DNA of 24,194 nt from a virus: positions 1 to 24,194 of IMG/VR virus record IMGVR_UViG_3300042691_021656, one strand, 5' to 3'. The notes beneath the pieces are model-generated. The model saw only the letters and a list, made by a program, of their open reading frames with translations, was not told the origin of the DNA and made no database searches. The translations under genes were made by a program, and so were the position numbers. The number at the start of each line of letters is the position of its first letter. The first letter of the stretch is position 1. Below are positions 6,738-13,903 of the stretch, one piece after another.

Positions 6738-8063
6738 ATGAGCAGCCACATGAAGTACGCCAGCGTTTGCGACGGCATCGGTGCGGCTCATGTGGCTTGG
6801 CAGCCACTCGGCTGGGAATGTGCTTGGACTTCAGAGATTGAGCCATTCCCGGCCGCAGTGGTTGACCACCATTGGAAACTGAAGAACGTCGGCGACATGA
6901 CAAAACTCGCGCAGGAAACACTCAATGAGCACGGCCCAATTGACCTTCTGGTCGGAGGAACTCCATGCCAATCCTTTTCTGTCGCAGGACTGCGTGGCGG
7001 ATTGGCTGACCCACGTGGCAACTTGGCCCTGCGATTCGTACAGCTTGTTGACGTCCTTCGTCCCAATTGGGTTGTCTGGGAGAACGTCCCTGGAGTCTTG
7101 TCGTCTAGGGGCGGAAGGGACTTTGGCACCTTCCTCGGGGCGTTGGCAGAACTCGGGTATGGGTTCGCCTACCGAGTTCTGGACGCTCAATGGTTTGGAG
7201 TCGCCCAGCGACGTCGCCGTGTGTTCGTTGTCGCACACGCTCGAGATTGGCGATGTGCAGCAGCGGTACTTTTTGAGCGCGAAAGCTTGCGCGGGAATCC
7301 TCCGACGCGCGGAGCGAAGGGGCAAGGAATTACCTCCAGCCCTGAAGGCATCGCTGGAAATGTCAGCAGCAAATGGGCCAAGGGAACCGGAGGCCCAGCC
7401 GGGGACGAGTGTTACAACCTTGTCGCAGAGCCGCACGCTATCTACAGCAACGAGTCGCGATGCGACAACATCCCGCCTGCGGGCCTCTCGCCCCCGTTAA
7501 AGATTGGCAGCAATAGCGGAGGGAACCCGCCAGCCGTGGCGTTTGACATTCTTGGCACGCCAGCCACCAAGGCAGCAAAGACAACCGACGTTCATGTGCC
7601 GCTTCGAGCACGGCAGCCGGGGCAGAGTGAGGCCAGCACGACGACTGTGGTGGCCCAAGGTTTCACCTACAGCGGCTACAGCAACCAGCCAGCTTGGATG
7701 ACCGGAGACCGCACTGATTGCCTGCCTGCGAGCGGGCACAGCGATGGGAGCCATCAAGGCGTAGGTGTTGTGTGCGGCGACGGCGAAACAATCGGAACAC
7801 TTCGCAGCAACCACCGCAACAACAGCGACCCGAAGACAGAGGCCGCAATGCACATCATGCACGGCATGGCAGTGCGCAGGCTGACACCGAAAGAGTGCGA
7901 GCGGCTGCAAGGCTTTCCAGACGGGTACACGGACGTCACGTACCGAGGAAAGCCTGCCTCTGACGGCCCGCGCTACAGGGCGCTGGGCAACAGCATGGCG
8001 GTGCCGGTCATGGCATGGATTGGAAAGCGTATTGCAGAAGTGGAGGCCACGCATGGCCGGTGA
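6738..8063 (+). CDS. DNA (cytosine-5-)-methyltransferase
   Basis: C5-cytosine methyltransferase of 441 residues from ATG 6738; ATG 6750 is an alternative. Seen: motif I variant CDGIGA (11-16), catalytic GGTPCQSFSVAG with Cys77, WENVPG (motif VI, Glu115), AQRRRRVFVVA (motif VIII, about 156-166), RRLTPKECERLQGFP (motif IX, about 380) and RYRALGNSMAVPVMAWIG (motif X). The roughly 200 residues between VIII and IX are Gly/Ser/Thr-rich and would hold the target-recognition region. No restriction partner is adjacent, so protection of phage DNA from host restriction is the likely role. The start follows the ParB-like stop by 1 nt. Confidence 0.93.
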   Translation: MSSHMKYASVCDGIGAAHVAWQPLGWECAWTSEIEPFPAAVVDHHWKLKNVGDMTKLAQETLNEHGPIDLLVGGTPCQSFSVAGLRGGLADPRGNLALRFVQLVDVLRPNWVVWENVPGVLSSRGGRDFGTFLGALAELGYGFAYRVLDAQWFGVAQRRRRVFVVAHARDWRCAAAVLFERESLRGNPPTRGAKGQGITSSPEGIAGNVSSKWAKGTGGPAGDECYNLVAEPHAIYSNESRCDNIPPAGLSPPLKIGSNSGGNPPAVAFDILGTPATKAAKTTDVHVPLRARQPGQSEASTTTVVAQGFTYSGYSNQPAWMTGDRTDCLPASGHSDGSHQGVGVVCGDGETIGTLRSNHRNNSDPKTEAAMHIMHGMAVRRLTPKECERLQGFPDGYTDVTYRGKPASDGPRYRALGNSMAVPVMAWIGKRIAEVEATHGR

Positions 8064-8937
8064 CTGGATCAAGATGCGAGCGGCCCTGACTACCTGCCCA
8101 AAGGTGGCGGCGATGGCCCGAGCGATCGGCCTGGCCGACGAGTTCAGCGGGCTGTCCCGCCACTCGATGCGGCTGCTGGTGGTTGGTGGCCTGCACGCCG
8201 TGTGGGCCGCCGTCAACGAGCACACCGCAGACGGGGTGATGGCCAACGCCTACCCAGAGGATTTGGACGACATCGCCGGCATCGAAGGGTTTGGGTCCGC
8301 CATGCGGTCAGCGGGCTGGCTCGAGGCGGACGAGGCAGCCCAGACCCTGACTTTCCCCAACTTTGGCCAGTGGAACACGCCAGCCAAGGACACCACCGCC
8401 GCCGAAAGAATGCGAAAACACCGGGCGAAACAGGATGTTGCGCGTAACACCGTAACTGTTACGGAGCCGTTACGCGTAACTGTTGCGCTAGATAAGACAA
8501 GACAAGATAAGAGAGAAGACATACCGGCTGCGCCGGTAGCTACGAGCGATCCGCCGAAGCGGCGGACACGCTCGCAGCCAGCCGACTCCGTGTCGTGGTC
8601 TGCTGACGCAGGGTGGCAGGGGATCACCGACGCCGACCGGCAGGAATGGCGTCAGGCTTACCCAGCGTGCGATCTGGAGCCCGAACTGGCCAGGGCGACC
8701 GCTTGGCTTAAGGCCAACCCGACGAAGGCCCACAAGAGCAACTGGCGGCGGTTCATCGTCTCTTGGCTGACTCGCTCGCAGGACCGAGGCGGCACGAACC
8801 GCACGCCGGGGGCCAGGACCGAGGCGAAGCCGCAGCCGCAGGTGTGGCGCGACCAGTACCGCCCCGCCCAGTACCGCACCCCGAAGGAATCTGCCGCGCT
8901 TGCGGCCGGGTTGAAACTCACGGAGGAGAGCACATGA
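8053..8937 (+). CDS. Phage replication protein, DnaT/replisome-organiser-like
   Basis: Protein of 294 residues from ATG 8053 (GGAGG 7 nt upstream), overlapping the methyltransferase end by 11 nt. Seen: N-terminal domain beginning MAGDWIKMRAALTTCPKVAAMARAIG and continuing LLVVGGLHAVWAAVNEHTADGVM...GFGSAMRSAGWLE, the winged-helix start typical of phage replication initiators or organisers. A low-complexity linker (about residues 135-185) follows, then a C-terminal domain ending ATAWLKANPTKAHKSNWRRFIVSWLTRSQD, seen in phage replication proteins that load the host helicase. The linker-encoding DNA contains an origin-like palindrome cluster, as in lambda gene O. Exact helicase partner unknown. Confidence 0.72.
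   Translation: MAGDWIKMRAALTTCPKVAAMARAIGLADEFSGLSRHSMRLLVVGGLHAVWAAVNEHTADGVMANAYPEDLDDIAGIEGFGSAMRSAGWLEADEAAQTLTFPNFGQWNTPAKDTTAAERMRKHRAKQDVARNTVTVTEPLRVTVALDKTRQDKREDIPAAPVATSDPPKRRTRSQPADSVSWSADAGWQGITDADRQEWRQAYPACDLEPELARATAWLKANPTKAHKSNWRRFIVSWLTRSQDRGGTNRTPGARTEAKPQPQVWRDQYRPAQYRTPKESAALAAGLKLTEEST
8437..8512. other. Candidate replication origin: clustered GTAAC/GTTAC palindromes
   Basis: Within 45 bp, GTAAC or GTTAC occurs five times: GTTGCGCGTAAC (8437-8448), a perfect 15-bp palindrome CCGTAAC-T-GTTACGG (8450-8464) and a perfect 12-bp palindrome GTTACGCGTAAC (8469-8480) that differs from the first unit at one base. This is followed by the A-rich strand-biased tract GATAAGACAAGACAAGATAA (8491-8510), a possible unwinding element. 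It lies in the linker of the replication gene, the same placement as the lambda origin inside gene O. Functional proof is lacking. Confidence 0.5.
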
Positions 8938-9176
8938 CCACGACCACCCCGATACGCCCGCTGACCGATCGCCAGCGCGAGATCTACCGCTGGATCGTGA
9001 ACTACATCGCCGGCCACGGGTTCAGCCCCACGATCCGCGAGCTGTGCTTGGCGTTCGGCTTCGCCTCAACCGAAGGTGCCATGTGCCATCTTCGCCCGCT
9101 TCGCAGCAAGGGCTACGTGGTGTGGAACGAGCGTCAGTCTCGCACGCTTCGCCCGCTTCAAGAGGTGGACGCATGA
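8934..9176 (+). CDS. LexA-type DNA-binding domain protein
   Basis: Protein of 80 residues from ATG 8934 with GGAGGAG upstream, overlapping the replication gene stop. Seen: PLTDRQREIYRWIVNYIAGHGFSPTIRELCLAFGFASTEGAMCHLRPLRSKGYV matches the LexA N-terminal winged helix almost throughout. There is no C-terminal S24 self-cleavage domain, so it cannot be inactivated by RecA-stimulated autoproteolysis on its own. It may bind SOS-box-like or phage operators. Whether it competes with host LexA or controls phage genes is unknown. Confidence 0.82.
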   Translation: MTTTTPIRPLTDRQREIYRWIVNYIAGHGFSPTIRELCLAFGFASTEGAMCHLRPLRSKGYVVWNERQSRTLRPLQEVDA

Positions 9177-9364
9177 GCGAGAACCCGTACGAGCTGCCGC
9201 CCCCGTCGATCGTGGCTGACCTCTGTGCCCAGCGTGCGTGGGCGGATGACGTGGACGATGACACGCGGCTGCGTCTGGAGTTTGCGGCCGACACGATTCG
9301 GCACCTGATGCAGCGGCTGGTCCGCCAGGCGTTGCACCTCGAGCGAGCGGAGGCGACGCGATGA
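9173..9364 (+). CDS. Hypothetical protein, 63 residues
   Basis: Starts at ATG 9173 (MSENPYELPPPSIVADL...), overlapping the LexA-like stop. The product is acidic in the middle (WADDVDDDTRLRLEF) and helical at the C-terminus (TIRHLMQRLVRQALHLERAEATR). No domain recognised. Coupled position in the replication operon is the main support that it is expressed. Confidence 0.55.
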   Translation: MSENPYELPPPSIVADLCAQRAWADDVDDDTRLRLEFAADTIRHLMQRLVRQALHLERAEATR

Positions 9365-9504
9365 CCGTGCGCGACTTCGTGATGCTCTCACTTGGCGAAC
9401 TGATCCTGATGCTGACGTTCGGCATTGGGATTTTGGTGGGTTGTTCTTTGAAACGAAGGGAATCTGACAATGGCAACCGCGACGAAGAAACGAACCGGGA
9501 TTGA
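9361..9504 (+). CDS. Single-span membrane microprotein, 47 residues
   Basis: ATG 9361 overlaps the preceding stop (ATGA) and the frame runs to TGA 9502-9504, overlapping the sliding-clamp gene start by 35 bp. Seen: short charged N-terminus, then a hydrophobic stretch of roughly residues 6-30 (LGELILMLTFGIGILVGCSL), followed by a polar charged tail. The hydrophobic design over a whole short frame is unlikely by chance. It could be a small membrane regulator; function unknown. Confidence 0.5.
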   Translation: MTVRDFVMLSLGELILMLTFGIGILVGCSLKRRESDNGNRDEETNRD

Positions 9505-10573
9505 ACTGGCGGCGTCTGACCTGAAGGCGGCGCTGGCCGCAGTCTCGCCGGCCGTGCCGACGCGCAGCCCGAAGCCGATCTACCAAGCCGTGCGTCTGGG
9601 CGACGGTCTGCTGACGGGATCGGATGGCGAAGTCCGCATCGACTTGTCGCTCGACTACCACGGGGATGCGATCCTGCTGCCGCATGGCAGGCTCTCGCAG
9701 ATCCTCGGGGCCGCTACGGGCGAGACGGTGACGCTGGAGCCTGGGGATACGTCCTGCGTGGTGCGGGCGGGCTCGGGCACGTGGACGCTGCCCACGGAGA
9801 ACGCGAGCGAGTACCCGCTGTGGGAGCCGACCGACGCGAAGCCGGTCACGCGGCTGCCTGCCGATCAGTTCTGCCGTGCCGTGCGTGGCGTCAACTTTGC
9901 CACTGACGATGACTCCAGCCGGTTCGCCTTGGGTGCCGTGCTCATCGAGGTGAAGGGCGAGTTGGTCAGCTTCGTGGCAACGGACGGCCGGCGGCTGTCG
10001 CTCGTGGAGTGCGAGCACGACCTGGCGGTGGATGACTCGCAGACGCTCGTGCCGAGCAGGGTGATGGCGATCCTGTCGCGGCTGGCCCTGGCCGACTCCG
10101 ATGGTTCGATCCAGCTTGAGTCGACGGCCCGCGAGATCGTGGCCACAATCGGCACGGCGACCGTGACGGCCCGGCTGATCGAAGGGCGATTCCCCAAGTG
10201 GCGCGACGTGGTGCCGGATCTCGACTGCGAGCCCACCACCGTGCTCGCCGAGCAGCTGCTGGCGGCGGTGAAGGCGGCGGCGATCGTCACCACGGAGGCC
10301 AGCAGAGGCATCGACTTCGCCTTCTCCGACAAGGGGCTGTGGCTCCACGGTAAGTCGAGCGAGGCCGGCGAGTCGAGCGTGACGTGCGACCTCGTGGAGG
10401 CTGGCACGGAATGCGTGGTGAAGCTGGATCCGCGCTACGTGCGGCAGTGGCTGGAGGGTCTGCCGGCTGACGGCGAGCCCACGGTGAGCGTGCAGGCCCG
10501 AGACGCACAGAGTGCGGTGATCCTGCGGACGGATTGCCACACGGGCGTCGTTATGCCGATGGCGGGGGAGTGA
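9470..10573 (+). CDS. dnaN: DNA polymerase III beta subunit (sliding clamp)
   Basis: Processivity clamp of 367 residues, the normal length for bacterial DnaN. Start ATG 9470 has AAGGGA about 8 nt upstream. Seen: three repeats of the clamp fold, with recognisable segments IELAASDLKAALAAVSPAVPTRSPKPIYQAV, WTLPTENASEYPLW, LPADQFCRAVRGVNFATDDDSSRFALGAVLIEV, FVATDGRRLSLVE, ARLIEGRFPKWRDVVP and a C-terminal end HTGVVMPMAGE resembling the conserved MPMR/L tail. It would encircle DNA and tether a polymerase. No polymerase or clamp loader is visible in the window, so it probably depends on host loader or on genes elsewhere in the phage. Confidence 0.9.
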   Translation: MATATKKRTGIELAASDLKAALAAVSPAVPTRSPKPIYQAVRLGDGLLTGSDGEVRIDLSLDYHGDAILLPHGRLSQILGAATGETVTLEPGDTSCVVRAGSGTWTLPTENASEYPLWEPTDAKPVTRLPADQFCRAVRGVNFATDDDSSRFALGAVLIEVKGELVSFVATDGRRLSLVECEHDLAVDDSQTLVPSRVMAILSRLALADSDGSIQLESTAREIVATIGTATVTARLIEGRFPKWRDVVPDLDCEPTTVLAEQLLAAVKAAAIVTTEASRGIDFAFSDKGLWLHGKSSEAGESSVTCDLVEAGTECVVKLDPRYVRQWLEGLPADGEPTVSVQARDAQSAVILRTDCHTGVVMPMAGE

Positions 10574-10577
10574 AGCA

Positions 10578-10904
10578 ATGCCCGTAGTGCGAAACGTAGA
10601 CGTGCAGACGTTGCACCGACTGTGGAACGACCACACGCTGACTCGCGTGCAAGTTTCAGCCATGCTCGGGATCAGCCACACGCACCTGACGCGGCTCGTG
10701 ACACGGCACAAGTTGCCGCCACGGCGGCGTGACTACAGACGCGATGTGGCGGACCCGACTCCCGACGAGATTGCACAGCGTGCGGCAGAGTGCCGGGAGA
10801 AGCACTTCGCACAGAGGCGGGCCGAGCCGGATGAGGTTACGAGAACGAAAGTGTGGAAGTGGCAGAATGGCATCTGCCTTCCCGGCGGAGGCCGTCACGC
10901 TTGA
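10578..10904 (+). CDS. Small HTH DNA-binding protein (copy 1)
   Basis: Protein of 108 residues, ATG 10578, 4 nt after the clamp stop, with GGGGGAG upstream. Seen: LHRLWNDHTLTRVQVSAMLGISHTHLTRLVTRHKLPPRRRD, a helix-turn-helix of the resolvase/terminase-small-like class, followed by DPTPDEIAQRAAECREKHFAQRRAEPDE. The gene at 12970 has the same layout: HTH, a basic RR segment, then DPTP-EI. They are likely paralogs. Regulator or packaging-related function possible; unassigned. Confidence 0.62.
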   Translation: MPVVRNVDVQTLHRLWNDHTLTRVQVSAMLGISHTHLTRLVTRHKLPPRRRDYRRDVADPTPDEIAQRAAECREKHFAQRRAEPDEVTRTKVWKWQNGICLPGGGRHA

Positions 10905-10925
10905 CGTGACCGCCATGCTGCGTGC

Positions 10926-11075
10926 ATGGCACCGTGGCTCATAGCACTGACGGGCGGCATCTATCTCGTGGTGGCGGCAGACCTAGTCCTGCATGGCAAA
11001 GCGGGGCTGGGTCTGGCGTACCTCGGGTATGCGTTCGCCAACGTCGGCCTGTACCTGGCGGCGAGGGCATCGTGA
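10926..11075 (+). CDS. Two-span membrane microprotein, 49 residues
   Basis: Frame from ATG 10926 (MAPWLIALTGGIYLVVAADLVLHG...) to TGA 11073-11075, overlapping the resolvase GTG start. Seen: two hydrophobic segments separated by a short HGKAG turn, giving a hairpin membrane protein. There is no obvious Shine-Dalgarno site, so translation may rely on coupling to the gene ending at 10904. Resembles small phage or host membrane proteins of unknown function. Confidence 0.45.
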   Translation: MAPWLIALTGGIYLVVAADLVLHGKAGLGLAYLGYAFANVGLYLAARAS

Positions 11076-11479
11076 ACGCCATCACGTTCAGCGTGCCGGG
11101 CGATCCGGTGCCGCAGCCACGGGCTCGCATCACCGTCAGAGGCAAGCACGGGCACGCCTACACGCCATCGGCCCACCCGATCCACGCCTATCGTGCAGCG
11201 ATTGCAGCCGCAGCGATCGAAGCCGGGGCAACGCCGACCGACTCCGCACCAATCACGCTGATCGTTGATCTCGTGTGGACCCGGCCGAAGAGCCACTTCC
11301 GCAAGAGCGGGCTGCGAGACGATGCCCCGAAGCTGCCACGGCCCGACTGCTCGAACGTGCTGAAGGGGCTAGAGGACGCTTTGAACGGCGTGGCCTGGGT
11401 GGACGATTCGCAGATCGGGCGGGTGATTGTCGAGAAAACGTACGGCACGGAGGCACGGACCACCGTGCGGATCACATGA
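11072..11479 (+). CDS. rusA: RusA-family Holliday junction resolvase
   Basis: Endonuclease of 135 residues that would cut four-way junctions left by recombination or replication. Start GTG 11072 overlaps the preceding stop; an upstream ATG at 10922 yields an implausible N-terminus. Seen: FSVPGDPVPQPRARIT at the N-terminus, LIVDLVWTRPKSHF in the middle and the catalytic acidic cluster RPDCSNVLKGLEDALNGVAWVDDSQIGRVIVEKTY (Asp residues of the family). E. coli RusA is about 120 residues. Fits with RecT and the replication genes as a DNA-processing module. Confidence 0.88.
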   Translation: MNAITFSVPGDPVPQPRARITVRGKHGHAYTPSAHPIHAYRAAIAAAAIEAGATPTDSAPITLIVDLVWTRPKSHFRKSGLRDDAPKLPRPDCSNVLKGLEDALNGVAWVDDSQIGRVIVEKTYGTEARTTVRIT

Positions 11480-12102
11480 GCGTGGCCCTGCTGACCAGCG
11501 TGTCGGCCAACATCGTCGAGATGGCGGCGCTTACCGTTGCCAATAAGTTCGAGTATTGCCTGCGTCATGGATATTCGCTGATCGCGGACAACATGCCGTA
11601 TGAGTTGGCAGTACGCAGCACCAACACGATCTGCGATTACCTAGACCGCTTTGATCTCGTGTGGTGCCTAGACAGCGATGCCGTCATCACGGACATGAGC
11701 AAGCCTGTGCACGAGCTGGCGTGCCTCGGGCCACACATGACCGTGTGCGAAGAAGGCATCGTCGATTGGAACAGGCTGAACTGCGGCAGCACGATCTGGC
11801 GCAACACGCCCGAGAGCCGGCAGCTGCTCGTGGCGATCTCGGCAGCGGTAAGTCAGTGGGAAAACATGCCTTGCCAGTGGCAGACGTGGCTGGAGTTTGT
11901 TGCCGACAAGCACCCAGAGCTCGTGACGGTTGCCCCGCTTCGGGCGTTCAACTCTTGCGTATGGAATCGGCCGGCGAACTCACGCGACGAGATCGGCGGG
12001 CACTGGCAGCCGGGCGACTTCGTGTACCACCCGTGCGGCGTGTACCCGCAGGCCGAGCGAACGAAATGGATTCGGGAGGCGCTATGCAAAGTCATCCGGT
12101 AA
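11476..12102 (+). CDS. Glycosyltransferase-like protein (GT-A, GT34-like)
   Basis: Protein of 208 residues from ATG 11476, overlapping the resolvase stop. Seen: TVANKFEYCLRHGYSLI, then DRFDLVWCLDSDAVITD with a DSD metal/nucleotide-sugar motif at residues 66-68, and LNCGSTIWRNTPESRQLL, the order seen in the galactosyltransferase GMA12/MNN10 (GT34) group. It probably transfers a sugar from a nucleotide sugar; the acceptor is unknown. Possible acceptors are modified DNA bases, host surface glycans or virion proteins. It overlaps the next glycosyltransferase-like gene by 19 nt, so they are co-expressed. Confidence 0.68.
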   Translation: MSVALLTSVSANIVEMAALTVANKFEYCLRHGYSLIADNMPYELAVRSTNTICDYLDRFDLVWCLDSDAVITDMSKPVHELACLGPHMTVCEEGIVDWNRLNCGSTIWRNTPESRQLLVAISAAVSQWENMPCQWQTWLEFVADKHPELVTVAPLRAFNSCVWNRPANSRDEIGGHWQPGDFVYHPCGVYPQAERTKWIREALCKVIR

Positions 12103-12995
12103 CAGTGCCCGAGCACCTCGTGTATCCGCTCGAGCCCTTCGCGGCCGACTTCCAGCGGCACGTCGAGATCGGCGAGAGCGAGCTGGCAGACGCCAGCGTG
12201 GTCTTCGTGGGGCTCGCCCGCAACTGCGACCGCTGGCTGGCCGCCAACCTCGGGCGGCTGCAGATGCTCACTCAGTCATGCCGAGAGTGGCGGCTGCATA
12301 TCGAAACAAACGACAACACAGATGCCACCGACCAGGTGCTCATGGACTTCTGCCGTGAGTTCCCACAGGCGACGTTCCACAGCCAGCGGCTGGGCCGCAA
12401 GCAGTACACCACGGAGTTCGCAGGCCGCCGCACGGAGGCGCTGGCTGAGTACCGCACGGCGTGCCAAACGTGGGTGCGGGAGAACGCCAGGCATGCCGAC
12501 TACGTCGTGGTGATCGACTGGGACGCATGGGGCGGGTGGTCGCACGCTGGATTCATGCACGGCCTGGGCCGCCTGCTGATGACGCCAGACGCCGCAGGCA
12601 TGGCCAGCGTGTCGATCATGGAGCATCCAGTACATCAAACTAACGAGGCGGGCGAGACGCGGCCAGCCAAGGCGTGGCTGCACTACGACGCGTGGTGTCT
12701 GAGATTGAATTCAGCGTGGGACGATTACACCGCTGGCCTTGGTGGCTGGAAGCACCAGTGGATACCGCCCGTGGGCAGTGCGCCCGTGCATGTCGTGTCG
12801 GCCTTCGGCGGCATGGCGATCTACGACACGTACGCCTACCTGAAGGGCACGTACGACGGTGCCGACTGCGAGCACGTGGGCTTTCATCGGACGATGGCAG
12901 AGCGGACGGGGCTGCGTCTGTATCTCGACCCTGCGATGCGAACGGTGATGCACTGGCTGGAGCAAAGCGATGGCGGGCGTAACGGCCACGATTAG
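12084..12995 (+). CDS. Glycosyltransferase-like protein (GT-A fold)
   Basis: Protein of 303 residues from ATG 12084 with GGGAGG about 6 nt upstream. Seen: ASVVFVGLARNCDRWLAANLGRLQML near the N-terminus, WRLHIETNDNTDATDQVL, then ADYVVVIDWDAWGGWS with a DWD motif at residues 145-147, and AFGGMAIYDTYAYLKGTYDGADCEHVGFHRTM near the end. The layout is that of a GT-A nucleotide-diphosphosugar transferase, similar to fungal-type mannosyltransferases (CAP59-like). Family assignment is from motif pattern only. Works in tandem with the gene upstream. Confidence 0.62.
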   Translation: MQSHPVTVPEHLVYPLEPFAADFQRHVEIGESELADASVVFVGLARNCDRWLAANLGRLQMLTQSCREWRLHIETNDNTDATDQVLMDFCREFPQATFHSQRLGRKQYTTEFAGRRTEALAEYRTACQTWVRENARHADYVVVIDWDAWGGWSHAGFMHGLGRLLMTPDAAGMASVSIMEHPVHQTNEAGETRPAKAWLHYDAWCLRLNSAWDDYTAGLGGWKHQWIPPVGSAPVHVVSAFGGMAIYDTYAYLKGTYDGADCEHVGFHRTMAERTGLRLYLDPAMRTVMHWLEQSDGGRNGHD

Positions 12996-13329
12996 CGTGA
13001 CGGCGTTTCGCGCCGACTGGGAAACGCACATGCCCATGCGGGCACTTTGCGAGCGCTACACGATTACCCGCGACCAAGTCATACGGCTCCGCGATGTGTG
13101 GCATCTGCCGTTACGCAATGACCGCCGGCTGCGGTTCAAGCCACGCCGCTGCGACATGCGCGACCCGACGCCGCGCGAGATCATTCAGGCGTGCAAAGAG
13201 ATTCAAGCCAAGTGGGACGCTCGCACCCGTGAGGAGCGGGCTGTGATTAAGACGCAGCACGTCAGCCTGCGGCGGATAGAGATGACCGACGAGGCCCGCG
13301 AAGCGTTCGGCCAGTTCGAGGACGAGTGA
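12970..13329 (+). CDS. Small HTH DNA-binding protein (copy 2)
   Basis: Protein of 119 residues from ATG 12970, overlapping the glycosyltransferase by 26 nt. Seen: FRADWETHMPMRALCERYTITRDQVIRLRDVWHLPLRNDRRLRF, a helix-turn-helix, then MRDPTPREIIQACKEIQAKWDARTREER. This matches the layout of the protein at 10578 (HTH, basic segment, DPTP-EI helix), with a longer C-terminal tail here. No clear family name. The stop TGA overlaps the next ATG (TGATG). Confidence 0.6.
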   Translation: MAGVTATISVTAFRADWETHMPMRALCERYTITRDQVIRLRDVWHLPLRNDRRLRFKPRRCDMRDPTPREIIQACKEIQAKWDARTREERAVIKTQHVSLRRIEMTDEAREAFGQFEDE

Positions 13330-13598
13330 TGCAGCATCAAGACCACGTAGAGCGGCGGATCGTCGTGGAGTACGGCCGGCGGTATGTCTACCTGACCATG
13401 CAGGACGCAGACGGCAAGCTGGTGCCGGGCTTTGAGGAAGTGTTCACGCAGCCCTTCCTGCTCGACCGGAAAGACGCTCACGAAGAGGCTGGTGATTGCT
13501 GGCAGGACGTGTACCAGTTCGTGTCAGACACGTGCGTGTGGCCTCTGCCAGAGGCCGAGGACGGCCCGGCACAATCGGGGGAGGAGGACGCCACATGA
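13329..13598 (+). CDS. Hypothetical protein, 89 residues
   Basis: Starts at ATG 13329 immediately at the previous stop; a GTG three bases upstream is possible. The product is acidic: VERRIVVEYGRRYVYLTMQDADGKLVPGFEEVFTQPF suggests a small beta-sheet domain, followed by an acidic C-terminal tail. No family recognised. Stop overlaps the next gene as ATGA. Confidence 0.55.
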   Translation: MQHQDHVERRIVVEYGRRYVYLTMQDADGKLVPGFEEVFTQPFLLDRKDAHEEAGDCWQDVYQFVSDTCVWPLPEAEDGPAQSGEEDAT

Positions 13599-13903
13599 GC
13601 ATGCCGAACTACCAGGGAACCGCCGACGAGTACGCCAAGTTCGGGCCGATGCTGAACGTGTGGCAGCAGCTCCAACTGCTGAGCCAGTGGAGCCCGTTGA
13701 TCGGGTTTGGCCAACGCTTCGTCAATGAGATCGACCCGTACCGTAAAAGCCTCGTGGTGAGTGATCTAGCAGAATGGCTCGCAAGCAAAACAAACGCACA
13801 GACCGACGATCGGCTCGTACAACTGCTGGCCGAAGTGCTGAAGACGCCGCAGGGCGAAAACCTCGTTCGGTTCCTGCTGCTGCAAGCCGAGGCCGCGAAG
13901 TGA
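13595..13903 (+). CDS. Hypothetical protein, 102 residues
   Basis: ATG 13595 has GGAGGAGG upstream, a very strong site, and overlaps the previous stop. Seen: MSMPNYQGTADEYAKFGPMLNVWQQLQLLSQWSPLIGFGQRFV, an aromatic-rich helical N-terminal region, and TDDRLVQLLAEVLKTPQGENLVRFLLLQAEAAK at the C-terminus. No domain recognised. Its stop overlaps a GTG start (GTGA). Confidence 0.58.
   Translation: MSMPNYQGTADEYAKFGPMLNVWQQLQLLSQWSPLIGFGQRFVNEIDPYRKSLVVSDLAEWLASKTNAQTDDRLVQLLAEVLKTPQGENLVRFLLLQAEAAK

Noticed and set aside
9158-10711. 517-residue open frame on the - strand
   Set aside because: It is the GC-rich antisense shadow of the sliding clamp; the translation is Arg/His/Pro-rich with no domain.
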